A stretch of DNA of 64,000 bases. Source: Paenibacillus woosongensis. Lineage in GTDB: Bacteria; Bacillota; Bacilli; Paenibacillales; Paenibacillaceae. The stretch is taken from positions 1 to 64,000 of the forward strand of contig NZ_WNZW01000016.1 in assembly GCF_009725165.1 (NCBI RefSeq). The letters are read 5' to 3'. The position numbers and the translations under genes were made by a program. Of the stretch, positions 1 to 6,963 are shown in pieces. Position 1 is the first letter of the stretch, and every line of letters begins with the position of its first letter. A model generated the notes under the pieces. That model was given only the letters and a program-made list of their open reading frames with translations. It was not told where the DNA came from and did not search any database.

Positions 1-51
1 TCGCCACACACTTCCATCCATTTGTCAAGTCCTTTTTTCTTTTGCATGCAA

Positions 52-89
52 AAAAAGAGCGGGCTATCTTTTCGATAACCTGCTCTTTT
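52..89. terminator. bidirectional hairpin terminator of an upstream gene
   Basis: An imperfect 16-bp stem (53-68 with 74-89) has a 5-nt loop. It is preceded by an A-run and ends in TTTT, so it can terminate in both directions. It presumably closes a gene that lies left of the window. Confidence 0.7.
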
Positions 90-110
90 CACGATATTTG
101 GATCTGCGCC

Positions 111-180
111 CTAACTTAATGACATTGCCCCTGCGGGGCATCCTTTTCCCACCGGAGAATTGGATGTCTTTTTTTTATTT
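111..180 (+). repeat. structured palindromic unit ending in a T-run
   Basis: A perfect TGCCCC/GGGGCA hairpin (126-131 with 135-140, loop TGC) sits inside an outer pair GACAT (121-125) / ATGTC (164-168) followed by eight T. CATCC (139-143) can alternatively pair with GGATG (162-166). The TTAATGACA...CCCC-NNN-GGGG layout recurs in looser form near 6.5-6.7 kb. It may be a dispersed REP-like unit or a small structured RNA with its own terminator. No function is recognised. Confidence 0.35.
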
Positions 181-289
181 TTGCGGCGATGACGGTGTAT
201 AATGAGATAAGCAAAACAGAATGGATTTTCGCTTAAGCTATCTTTGGTTTACATAACTATAATTACGTTAATTTATTGGAGGACTGCGT

Positions 290-1075
290 ATGAATGCACA
301 TGAAATCGATTTTGAAATTTACGGCAACGAAATGCAGTGCGTCGAAATTCAGCTGGATCAGGGGGAGAGCGTAGTCGCTGAAGCAGGAAGCTTCATGATG
401 ATGGATCAGGACATTCGGATGGAGACGATTTTTGGTGATGGCAGCAGCAGCGGCGGCGGGTTGGTCGGCAAGCTGATGGGAGCGGGCAAACGGCTTCTAA
501 CCGGAGAAGGCTTGTTCATGACCGTGTTTACGAACGAGGGCTATAACAGACAAAGCGTGACCTTCGCATCTCCCTATCCGGGCAAAATTATTCCGCTCGA
601 TCTTCAGATGCTCGGCGGGAGAATTATTTGCCAAAAGGATTCCTTCCTGTGTGCTGCCAAGGGCGTATCGGTAGGTATTGAGTTTCAGCGCCGGCTCGGC
701 ACTGGCTTTTTCGGGGGCGAGGGCTTTATTATGCAAAAAATTGAGGGAGACGGGCTGGCGTTCGTTCACTCCGGCGGTCTCGTCCTGGAGAAAAACCTCG
801 CGCCGGGCGAAGTGCTTCGCCTCGACACAGGCTGTCTGGTTGCGATGACGGCCGGAGTCGATTATAACATCGAGTTCGTGAAGGGAGTCAAGTCAGCCTT
901 GTTTGGCGGGGAAGGGCTATTCTTTGCCACGCTGCGCGGACCGGGCAAAGTGTGGGTGCAGTCCTTGCCGTTCAGCCGTATGGCCGATCGCGTGCTATCG
1001 GCGGCCCGCTACTCGGGACGTAAGGATGAAGGCAGTATTTTAGGCGGGCTGGGCAATTTATTTGAAGGAAGATGA
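290..1075 (+). CDS. TIGR00266 / AIM24 family protein
   Basis: This 261-residue protein belongs to the AIM24/TIGR00266 family of compact, beta-rich proteins found in many bacteria and in mitochondria. Their biochemical role is not settled. The family pattern is visible: an N-terminal VVAEAGSFMMMD segment, a Gly-rich stretch around residues 49-65, GEGLFMTVFTNEG, and the C-terminal GGEGLFFATLRGPGKVWVQS. There is no signal peptide or membrane segment. The ATG follows a GGAGG site 7 nt upstream. It stands alone; the next gene (Rrf2 regulator) has its own promoter. Membership is clear and function is unknown. Confidence 0.85.
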   Translation: MNAHEIDFEIYGNEMQCVEIQLDQGESVVAEAGSFMMMDQDIRMETIFGDGSSSGGGLVGKLMGAGKRLLTGEGLFMTVFTNEGYNRQSVTFASPYPGKIIPLDLQMLGGRIICQKDSFLCAAKGVSVGIEFQRRLGTGFFGGEGFIMQKIEGDGLAFVHSGGLVLEKNLAPGEVLRLDTGCLVAMTAGVDYNIEFVKGVKSALFGGEGLFFATLRGPGKVWVQSLPFSRMADRVLSAARYSGRKDEGSILGGLGNLFEGR

Positions 1076-1099
1076 AGCAAATTAGACTCAGGCCTCCTA

Positions 1100-1135
1100 T
1101 TGACAATCCGCCACTAGTGTAACTACACTTGTTAC
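1100..1135 (+). promoter_or_regulatory. promoter and probable Rrf2 operator
   Basis: TTGACA (1100-1105) lies 18 nt from a possible -10 TACACT (1124-1129). The -10 is covered by the palindrome AGTGTA-AC-TACACT (1116-1129) and by overlapping arms GTAAC (1119) and GTTAC (1131-1135). Placement just before the Rrf2 gene suggests autoregulation. This is inference. Confidence 0.5.
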
Positions 1136-1157
1136 AGTATAGGCGGGAGGGATATGT

Positions 1158-1583
1158 ATGACGATCAGTTCACGATTCGCCGTCGCTATTCATATATTGA
1201 CCGTGCTGGAAACGAACCGGGGAGGCGTGAATACGTCCGAGTATATTTCGGACAGCGTGAACACCAACCCGGTCGTAATTCGGCGCATTACAGGGATGCT
1301 AAGCAAAGCAGGCCTCGTAGAAGCAAGGCCGGGCGTTGCCGGCTCGAAGCTGGCAAAGGAAGCAACCGATATTACGCTGCTGGACATTTACCAGGCTGTC
1401 CATGCTGTGGATGAGAATGGCCTGTTCGCGGTTCATGACAAGACGAACGATAATTGTCCGGTAGGACGCAACATCCAGTCGACGATTGAACCTGTTTTTG
1501 CTGAAGCTCAGAAGGCGATGGAGAGCACCCTTCAGAAGGTTACATTGCAGGATATCGTGCGCGATTTGGAGAGCAAGCCATAA
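1158..1583 (+). CDS. Rrf2-family transcriptional regulator (YwnA-like)
   Basis: A 141-residue Rrf2-type winged-helix regulator, closest in appearance to Bacillus YwnA. It opens with SSRFAVAIHILTVLE, has the helix-turn-helix around residues 25-60 (SDSVNTNPVVIRRITGML) and then the wing with LVEARPGVAGSKLAK. Only one cysteine is present (NCPVG), so the three-Cys Fe-S ligand set of IscR/NsrR is absent and it probably does not bind a cluster. The start at 1158 follows GGGAGGG with a 6-nt gap; an ATG at 1154 opens another frame that is not conserved. A palindrome over the upstream promoter suggests autorepression. Confidence 0.85.
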   Translation: MTISSRFAVAIHILTVLETNRGGVNTSEYISDSVNTNPVVIRRITGMLSKAGLVEARPGVAGSKLAKEATDITLLDIYQAVHAVDENGLFAVHDKTNDNCPVGRNIQSTIEPVFAEAQKAMESTLQKVTLQDIVRDLESKP

Positions 1584-1602
1584 CCGTCTTGTTAGAAGCT
1601 CG

Positions 1603-1639
1603 AAAAGCCGATTCCCTCGCAAGAGAGAGTCGGCTTTTT
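1603..1639. terminator. terminator shared by convergent genes
   Basis: AAAAGCCGA and TCGGCTTTTT form a stem with a GCAA-type loop, flanked by A- and T-runs. It lies between the Rrf2 gene and the convergent gene ending at 1657, so it probably serves both. Confidence 0.7.
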
Positions 1640-1656
1640 GACGGGCAGGCATTGGC

Positions 1657-2436
1657 TTAAGCTTCCTGCTTTTCGATTTTGGCGACGTTGTTGAGCTTAT
1701 GCCGTACGGGATGCTTGGCCAGTTTTTTGGCCACGATTTTAGCCTCAAAGGTAATGGTATCTCCAATGTCTAGTCCGGTCTTTTTCATGGTTGCGCTATG
1801 GCTTGACCAAGCGTCCCCGATTTCGATTTCAGGCTCGATGACAGCCGCATTCTCATAGATGACGACCTCATCATCGTTATCGGAGAAGTGATTGGGGATG
1901 GTTGTAAACTCCTTGACGGTAGCCATCATTTTCACTTTGCCCTCCGGAAGCTCCAGTTTGGTTTTTTTGGCTTTTTTACTGCTGGCTTTAGGGGTCTCTT
2001 CAGCAGCAGCTGGCAATTTGTCGTTCGTATTGTCGGCTGGGATCGCTTTCTCCTTCGCTGGAGCGGCGGCAGCTTCATTCTTAGCTTCATGTTCCGATTC
2101 CGCTGCCTTAGACGAATCTGTTTCATTGGCCTTATTGTCCGGTGCTTCCGCCGCGTCACCTGCTTTGACCCCATAACTGGCGGCCTGCATTTCCTTCAGG
2201 TAGGAAGGGTGGATACAATGCTTCTGATGGTTCGCCAACTCGATGACAGCCGTAATATGATCGACATAGCCGATAATGCTGCATGCTTCATTTAATCCAT
2301 GGCCTTTATAGTAGAAAATTTTGATCTTAGCCGCTCTGTCGGATAACAGGCCCCATTCCTTGCACTTATCGATGAGGTCTGCTTCGTCCGAGAAGGCCGT
2401 ATACGTATCCGGTTCGATCAGAAACGAATGCACCAT
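1657..2436 (-). CDS. conserved hypothetical protein with Lys/Ala/Glu-rich linker
   Basis: A 259-residue protein I do not recognise. Residues 1-90 form a compact block (FLIEPDTYTAFSDEADLIDK, then YYKGHGLNEACSIIGYVDH). Residues 95-160 are low-complexity, rich in Ala, Lys, Glu and Asp and likely disordered. Residues 165-259 are a second compact block ending in VRHKLNNVAKIEKQEA. No signal peptide or transmembrane segment is seen. The ATG at 2436 is preceded by GGAGAAAATAT. The two-domain layout with a flexible linker resembles DNA- or protein-binding adaptors, but that is only an impression. It is monocistronic. Confidence 0.6.
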   Translation of the reverse strand: MVHSFLIEPDTYTAFSDEADLIDKCKEWGLLSDRAAKIKIFYYKGHGLNEACSIIGYVDHITAVIELANHQKHCIHPSYLKEMQAASYGVKAGDAAEAPDNKANETDSSKAAESEHEAKNEAAAAPAKEKAIPADNTNDKLPAAAEETPKASSKKAKKTKLELPEGKVKMMATVKEFTTIPNHFSDNDDEVVIYENAAVIEPEIEIGDAWSSHSATMKKTGLDIGDTITFEAKIVAKKLAKHPVRHKLNNVAKIEKQEA

Positions 2437-2504
2437 ATATTTTCTCCGCCTTTATTGTTTATTCCATCCTATTTTATCATGTTTTGCTCCAATTAGCGGC
2501 ATGC

Positions 2505-3416
2505 TCAGTACAGGAATCTCCATAAGTAGAACGTCGCATATGCTTCCCAATTGGTCCACGCCGCGGCCAGTGTGCGGATTTCCTGCTTTGCCGGCTTGCG
2601 GTCGCTGCCCGTTAAATGCTTAATGGCGTTATGCAGACCGACATCATCGATTGGAAAAGCCGAAGGCATCCGCAAACAACGCATCATTACATAATTAGCG
2701 GTCCACGGCCCGATGCCGCGAATGGAAACAAGCATCTGCTCCGCCGCCTTTAAACTGCTGGCATTCAGCAGCTTGTCTTTCGTCAATTCTCCTTCGGCAA
2801 TTAGCCGGGCTGCACCGATAAGGTACTCGCATTTTTTGACGGTCATTCGCAGCCCGCTTAAATCTTCAACCGTTAACACGGCTATGTCGGCTGCGGAAGG
2901 GAAGAGCCAATACTGCTCTCTATCAACAACTACTTGTTTGCCAAAACGCTCAACAAGCCGTCTTTTCAATGTATATGCATAACCCAGACTGATCTGCTGT
3001 CCGAGAATCCCCCAGCTTACCGCTTCGAACAGATCGGGGATGCCGATCATACGAAGTCCATAAAAAGAAGAGACCGCTTGCGTCAGCAGCCGATCCTCCC
3101 TGGCCATCTCATAAAAAGGAAGAAGATCCCGATCCATGTCGAACCATTCTCTGACGTATTTCGCGACTTCCGATTGCAGCGATGGACTGATGAGCGCAGT
3201 ACCGGCTTTAATAGTTACCTTCAGCGACTTATCACCATTATCGCTGACCTCTATGATCGGTGTATGCTGACCGATCGCTAATGCTCTGCTAATCCGGCCA
3301 TGGCGGATCTGATATAGGCATTCATTGGGCGATCTTAATAAGTAAGCCAAATTTTGCGCAAAGCTAAATGGTTCGGGAACGTCTATCAACAGGTTCATCT
3401 CTGTGCTTGTATCCAT
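2505..3416 (-). CDS. alkA: DNA-3-methyladenine glycosylase II (AlkA type)
   Basis: A 303-residue HhH-GPD base-excision glycosylase that removes 3-methyladenine and other alkylated bases. The C-terminal half has GQQISLGYAYTLKRRL, the hairpin-helix VSIRGIGPWTANYVMMRCL and the FPIDDVGL segment with the catalytic aspartate. The N-terminal about 110 residues form the AlkA-type beta domain. I choose the ATG at 3416 because GGAGG lies 7 nt upstream; a longer frame to 3464 adds 16 residues without a ribosome site. It is divergent from adaA-adaB, consistent with one alkylation-repair locus. B. subtilis is known to carry alkA together with adaAB. Confidence 0.88.
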   Translation of the reverse strand: MDTSTEMNLLIDVPEPFSFAQNLAYLLRSPNECLYQIRHGRISRALAIGQHTPIIEVSDNGDKSLKVTIKAGTALISPSLQSEVAKYVREWFDMDRDLLPFYEMAREDRLLTQAVSSFYGLRMIGIPDLFEAVSWGILGQQISLGYAYTLKRRLVERFGKQVVVDREQYWLFPSAADIAVLTVEDLSGLRMTVKKCEYLIGAARLIAEGELTKDKLLNASSLKAAEQMLVSIRGIGPWTANYVMMRCLRMPSAFPIDDVGLHNAIKHLTGSDRKPAKQEIRTLAAAWTNWEAYATFYLWRFLY

Positions 3417-3565
3417 AGTTATTCCTCCATTCCGGCTGTTTAGAGCACATTCTAGTTGTAACATGAAAGTTGGTTTAGCAGTTTCGATATCTTGCTTTTA
3501 CATTCGGAAATACGTTCAATTCGGCGAATCTGGAGTTATACTTGTTTATGGAGGCGAAGCAAGCT

Positions 3566-4147
3566 ATGAGAAAACAAGGCCAACCGTTAACCGAAGAGTT
3601 ATGGCAAGCGATCGTAGGGAATAATGCGACTTACGACAACCGATTTATTTACGCTGTGCAATCGACGGGGATTTTCTGCCGGCCTTCCTGCAAATCCCGC
3701 CCGCCGAAGAGGGGGCATGTCCGAATATTTGCCAATGCGGAGGAGGCTTTATCCGCGAATTTTCGCCCCTGCAAAAGATGCAAGCCTGCTCATGGCCAGC
3801 TTCCAGACGCTGAATGGGTGGAGCAGATTACGGGGTATATGGACGTCCATTACCGGGAGAAGCTCACACTGGATATTTTAGCTGAAATGTGCCATGGCAG
3901 CCCATATCATCTGCATCGCACCTTTAAGCGAATTAAAGGGGTGACGCCAGCTTTGTATCTGCAGCAAAGGAGATTGAACACGGCGACAAAATATTTGCGC
4001 ACAACCGACAAAGCGATCTCTGAAATCGCCGAGACTGTTGGTATCGGCAGCACTTCTTATTTTATCACCCTTTTTAAAAAAGCGACGGGACAGACCCCGT
4101 CAGAATACCGCGAATGCGTGAATAGAACAGGAGGTACCTTATCATGA
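3566..4147 (+). CDS. adaA: AdaA: methylphosphotriester-DNA methyltransferase and AraC-type activator
   Basis: A 193-residue protein with an N-terminal Ada zinc domain and a C-terminal AraC helix-turn-helix (about 95-190). From this start the four zinc-cluster cysteines fall at C38, C42, C69 and C72, exactly the numbering of E. coli Ada, with C38 the expected methyl acceptor. That and a GGAGG at 3550-3554 favour ATG 3566 over the upstream in-frame ATG (3548) and TTG (3542). By family knowledge, methylation of C38 by a methylphosphotriester converts it into an activator of the ada regulon. It overlaps adaB by ATGA and is divergent from alkA. Confidence 0.92.
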   Translation: MRKQGQPLTEELWQAIVGNNATYDNRFIYAVQSTGIFCRPSCKSRPPKRGHVRIFANAEEALSANFRPCKRCKPAHGQLPDAEWVEQITGYMDVHYREKLTLDILAEMCHGSPYHLHRTFKRIKGVTPALYLQQRRLNTATKYLRTTDKAISEIAETVGIGSTSYFITLFKKATGQTPSEYRECVNRTGGTLS

Positions 4148-4692
4148 CAGCGTTAACGGAAACCCCATTGTACTGGTCATTGCTGCAGATGGATCATTGG
4201 AGCATTCATATTGCCGCAACGCCCCGGGGATTGTGCTATGTCGGTTCTCATAACCAGCCGTTTGCGGAGCTGTCGGCTTGGGCAAACCGGAGATTCCCAG
4301 GCAGCGGCTTGAGGGAGGACGAAGCGAGAATGCGTCCCTATGCGGAAGAATTAAGTCAATATTTACGAGGAGAGCTTGAGTGCTTCAACCTTTCATTGGA
4401 CGCTCCCGGGACCGGGTTTCAACGGATGGTCTGGCAAGCGCTCGCCGAAATCCCTTATGGCTGTACAGAATCTTATACAGGTATTGCCCGCAAAATCTCT
4501 AAACCATCTGCTGTACGGGCCGTTGGGGCCGCGATTGGGGCAAATCCGTTATTGATCGTCATTCCGTGCCACCGCGTTATAGGCAGAAATGGGGCCCTTA
4601 CGGGGTATCGCGGCGGGCTGGACATGAAGGCGCGTTTAATCGAACTGGAACAGGACTATGGAAAAAGACAGGAGCCATTTATGAGGCTTTAA
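4144..4692 (+). CDS. adaB: methylated-DNA--protein-cysteine S-methyltransferase AdaB
   Basis: A 182-residue O6-alkylguanine-DNA alkyltransferase that accepts the alkyl group in a suicide reaction. The active-site motif IPCHRVIG places the acceptor cysteine at C142. The DNA-binding helix with the arginine finger (SKPSAVRAVGAAIGANP) and the upstream GTGFQRMVWQALAEIPYG are both present. The start codon overlaps the adaA stop as ATGA, so translation is probably coupled and dose-matched. It repairs O6-methylguanine while AdaA handles phosphotriesters. Confidence 0.93.
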   Translation: MTALTETPLYWSLLQMDHWSIHIAATPRGLCYVGSHNQPFAELSAWANRRFPGSGLREDEARMRPYAEELSQYLRGELECFNLSLDAPGTGFQRMVWQALAEIPYGCTESYTGIARKISKPSAVRAVGAAIGANPLLIVIPCHRVIGRNGALTGYRGGLDMKARLIELEQDYGKRQEPFMRL

Positions 4693-4740
4693 AATTTTTG
4701 AGCCGGTCAGCTTCGCACCGCGAGAAAGTATGTTAAAATG

Positions 4741-4772
4741 TTATAGAAAAACCCAAAACAAGTTTTCTATAA
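4741..4772. promoter_or_regulatory. perfect 10-bp inverted repeat upstream of pectate lyase
   Basis: TTATAGAAAA (4741-4750) and TTTTCTATAA (4763-4772) are exact inverted arms around a 12-nt spacer, in an AT-rich stretch about 150 nt before the pectate lyase ATG. A possible -10 (TATGAT) lies just downstream. There is no T-run, so it is more likely an operator than a terminator. The regulator is unknown. Confidence 0.45.
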
Positions 4773-4922
4773 AATAACAAATATGTAAATATGATACAAA
4801 AGTCCTATTGATTTGTAATACATCCTCCACTAATCTGTGATTGAGAGAAAGTGTTCACAATTTTGTTAAAAATTGCAGACGTGTGCATAAACTCTCCACA
4901 CCATATCGGGAGGATGATTTGT

Positions 4923-5591
4923 ATGAAGAAGAAAGTTAGTTTTTTTCTCGCTCTATCGTTAGTGATGACACTATTCGGTGCGCTCCATGCATCCGCGGCG
5001 TCCATTACGGTAGACTCTACAATTATCGTTAAGGCAGGAACAACGTTTGACGGCAAAGGCCAAACTTATGTTGCCAACCCGAAAACTTTAGGCGACGGCA
5101 GCCAGGCTGAGAACCAGAAGCCGATATTCCGCCTGGAGGCGAACGCCACGCTGACGAACGTCATTATCGGGGCGCCAGGCGCTGACGGAGTTCACTGTTA
5201 CGGAAACTGCAACATCAATAACGTAACATGGGCGGATGTAGGTGAAGATGCACTTACTCTCAAATCTTCTGGAACCGTTAACATTAATGGTGGAGGCGCT
5301 TACAAAGCGTACGACAAAGTATTTCAAATGAATGCGGCTGGTACGATCAACATTAAGAACTTCAAAGCGAACGATATCGGCAAGCTTGTGCGGCAAAATG
5401 GCGGCACCTCTTTCAAAGTTGTAATGAACGTGGACAACTGCGACATTTCCAAGGTTAAAGATTCGATTCTGCGTACAGACAGCAGCACATCAACCGGGAA
5501 AATCACGAATACGAGATATTCTAGTGTTCCTACCTTATTTAAAGGCTTCGCATCCGGCAACACAAGCCAGTCTGGAAATACGCAATATTAA
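4923..5591 (+). CDS. secreted pectate lyase, polysaccharide lyase family 3
   Basis: A 222-residue exported protein. Residues 1-24 are a classic signal peptide (MKKK, hydrophobic core, cleavage near ASA-AS). The mature part of about 198 residues matches PL3 lyases: APGADGVHCYGNCNINNV, then WADVGEDALTLKSSG, and GGAYKAYDKVFQMNAAGT, all turns of a small right-handed parallel beta-helix. PL3 enzymes cleave polygalacturonate by calcium-dependent beta-elimination outside the cell. ATG 4923 follows GGGAGG with a 9-nt gap. It is monocistronic, with its own terminator. Use on plant cell-wall pectin fits the rhamnose operon downstream, since rhamnogalacturonan releases rhamnose. Confidence 0.9.
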   Translation: MKKKVSFFLALSLVMTLFGALHASAASITVDSTIIVKAGTTFDGKGQTYVANPKTLGDGSQAENQKPIFRLEANATLTNVIIGAPGADGVHCYGNCNINNVTWADVGEDALTLKSSGTVNINGGGAYKAYDKVFQMNAAGTINIKNFKANDIGKLVRQNGGTSFKVVMNVDNCDISKVKDSILRTDSSTSTGKITNTRYSSVPTLFKGFASGNTSQSGNTQY

Positions 5592-5609
5592 TAGTTTAGC
5601 CTGTTACGG

Positions 5610-5650
5610 CCTGCGAATGACATGCACGTGTTGTCATTTGCAGGTCTTTT
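5610..5650 (+). terminator. terminator of pectate lyase gene
   Basis: A long stem (CCTGCGAATGACA 5610-5622 with TGTCATTTGCAGG 5632-5644) is followed by TCTTTT. Confidence 0.8.
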
Positions 5651-5672
5651 ATATATTTTAAAAATATTAGTG

Positions 5673-5703
5673 TTGACCTTCTCGTTACGTAAAGGTGTAC
5701 AGT
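5673..5703 (+). promoter_or_regulatory. MerR/TipA-type promoter with 19-bp spacer
   Basis: TTGACC (5673-5678) and TACAGT (5698-5703) are separated by 19 nt instead of the usual 17. The spacer holds the dyad ACCTT...AAGGT around CGTTACGT. An over-long spacer with a central dyad is the hallmark of MerR-activated promoters, and here it drives a MerR gene, so positive autoregulation is likely. Confidence 0.75.
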
Positions 5704-5725
5704 GATGTTGTCAGGAGGTGATCCC

Positions 5726-6484
5726 ATGGAATATACCATACAGAAGCTAGCCCGGCTAGCCGGAGTCAGCACGAGAACGCTTCGCTATTATGACGAGATT
5801 GATATTCTTAAGCCGGCAAGAATCAACTCGTCCGGTTACCGCATCTACGGCCAAGCTGAAGTAGATCTGCTGCAGCAAATTTTGTTCTACCGCGAGTTAG
5901 GCATTTCACTGGAGCAGATCAAAGCGATCATCACCTCGCCCAGTTTCAACAGCGTTTTGGCGCTTAAACAGCACCGGGAACAGCTCCTTGACAAAAGAAA
6001 GCAATTGGATGTCCTGATTGGAAATGTGGATAAGACGATTGCTATGCATGAAGGGAGAACAAGCATGACGAATAAAGAGAAATTTGAAGGGTTCAAACAG
6101 CAATTGATCGACGATAACGAGCAGAAATACGGCAGGGAAATCCGGGAAAAATACGGGGAAGAAAAGGTTGACCAGTCCAACTTGAAATTGCGCGGAATGA
6201 CGGAGGAGCAATACGAAAAAATGACGCACTTAGAAGAAGAGTTCAAGCGAACGTTGGCCGAGGCATATAGAACCGGCGATCCAGCTAGCGAAATTGCTCA
6301 GCGGGCGGCGGATCTGCACAAGCAGTGGCTGTGCTATTCTTGGAATGAATACAGCGCAGAAGCTCATGCCGGGCTGGCGCAGATGTACGTAGACGATGAG
6401 CGGTTCACCGCTTATTATGATGCAGAACAGTCCGGTACGGCACAGTTCCTTCGCGATGCAATTCTCATTTATACGGGAATTTGA
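5726..6484 (+). CDS. MerR-family activator with TipAS-type ligand-binding domain
   Basis: A 252-residue regulator. Residues 1-70 are the MerR winged helix (YTIQKLARLAGVSTRTLRYY) and about 75-115 are the dimerisation coiled coil. The remainder is a TipAS-like all-helical domain (AQRAADLHKQWLCY, then AGLAQMYVDDERFTAYYD). In Mta, TipAL and related proteins this domain binds hydrophobic or thiopeptide drugs and converts the protein into an activator of multidrug genes and of itself. ATG 5726 follows a near-perfect AGGAGGTGAT. No efflux gene is adjacent, so its targets other than itself are unknown. Confidence 0.88.
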   Translation: MEYTIQKLARLAGVSTRTLRYYDEIDILKPARINSSGYRIYGQAEVDLLQQILFYRELGISLEQIKAIITSPSFNSVLALKQHREQLLDKRKQLDVLIGNVDKTIAMHEGRTSMTNKEKFEGFKQQLIDDNEQKYGREIREKYGEEKVDQSNLKLRGMTEEQYEKMTHLEEEFKRTLAEAYRTGDPASEIAQRAADLHKQWLCYSWNEYSAEAHAGLAQMYVDDERFTAYYDAEQSGTAQFLRDAILIYTGI

Positions 6485-6735
6485 TTCATCCCTGCGGGGA
6501 GCGGGTATTAATGAACAAGTGGGAAGTGGCTATAATCAATGAACAGACGGAACGGCAGAATCCTGTATTCCGAAAGGTAGTTGATTTACCATGTACTCTC
6601 TCAAAAGGAAGAGAAAATCGATATTGCGTCGATTGTTCTCTGGTAAGGCACCCTAGCTATTGGAAGGCGGCTGCGCCATAAATGGTAACCCCATAGGGGG
6701 AGCGCCATGATGGGTTGCGCCATAAATTGAATATG
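6484..6735. repeat. candidate small non-coding repeat element bounded by inverted palindromic units
   Basis: This fills most of the gap between the MerR gene and cysJ. The left edge carries CATCCCTGCGGGGAG followed by TTAATG in one orientation. The right edge (about 6670-6735) carries AAATGGTAACCCCATAGGGGGAG in the other, plus two copies of TGCGCCATAAAT. Both resemble the unit at 117-143. This could be a MITE-like element of about 250 bp. A 66-codon open frame across it has no ribosome site or recognisable sequence. Confidence 0.3.
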
Positions 6736-6761
6736 ACTTGAAGCTACCGCTTCCCACGTTT

Positions 6762-6794
6762 AAAGACTCTGTGCCCTTGGCACGGGGTCTTTTT
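6762..6794 (+). terminator. rho-independent terminator upstream of cysJ
   Basis: AAAGACTCTGTGCC pairs with GGCACGGGGTCTTT (G-T pairs allowed) around a CTT loop and runs into TTTTTT. It ends transcription coming from the MerR gene or from the repeat region. Confidence 0.75.
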
Positions 6795-6963
6795 TGCTTC
6801 AGCGGGCGGCGGGTTTGCAATTATTAGTTTTCCTAATCAAAGATATAAGATCATTCTAATTGACCACCTGCACACGCTATGATAAGTTTTATTAAATGAT
6901 AAATTAGATAGTAACACTAGGAATTAACTCAAATTCTATGTATGCTGCGTGAGGTGGATATTG

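Noticed and set aside
1154..1414. Open frame from the ATG at 1154
   Set aside because: It overlaps the Rrf2 gene in another frame; its protein is Arg-rich and unlike any family, while the frame from 1158 encodes a clear Rrf2 protein with correct ribosome-site spacing.
1888..2295. Open frames on the + strand opposite the unknown Lys/Ala-rich protein
   Set aside because: Hydrophobic and Phe/Arg-rich translations are antisense shadows of low-complexity coding DNA; no ribosome site.
6481..6681. 66-codon open frame overlapping the end of the MerR gene
   Set aside because: No ribosome site, no recognisable sequence, and it runs through the palindromic repeat units.
6800..6960. S-box or other riboswitch before cysJ
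   Set aside because: The stretch is AT-rich with no conserved S-box stems or terminator directly before the start; only a possible CymR half-site was seen.
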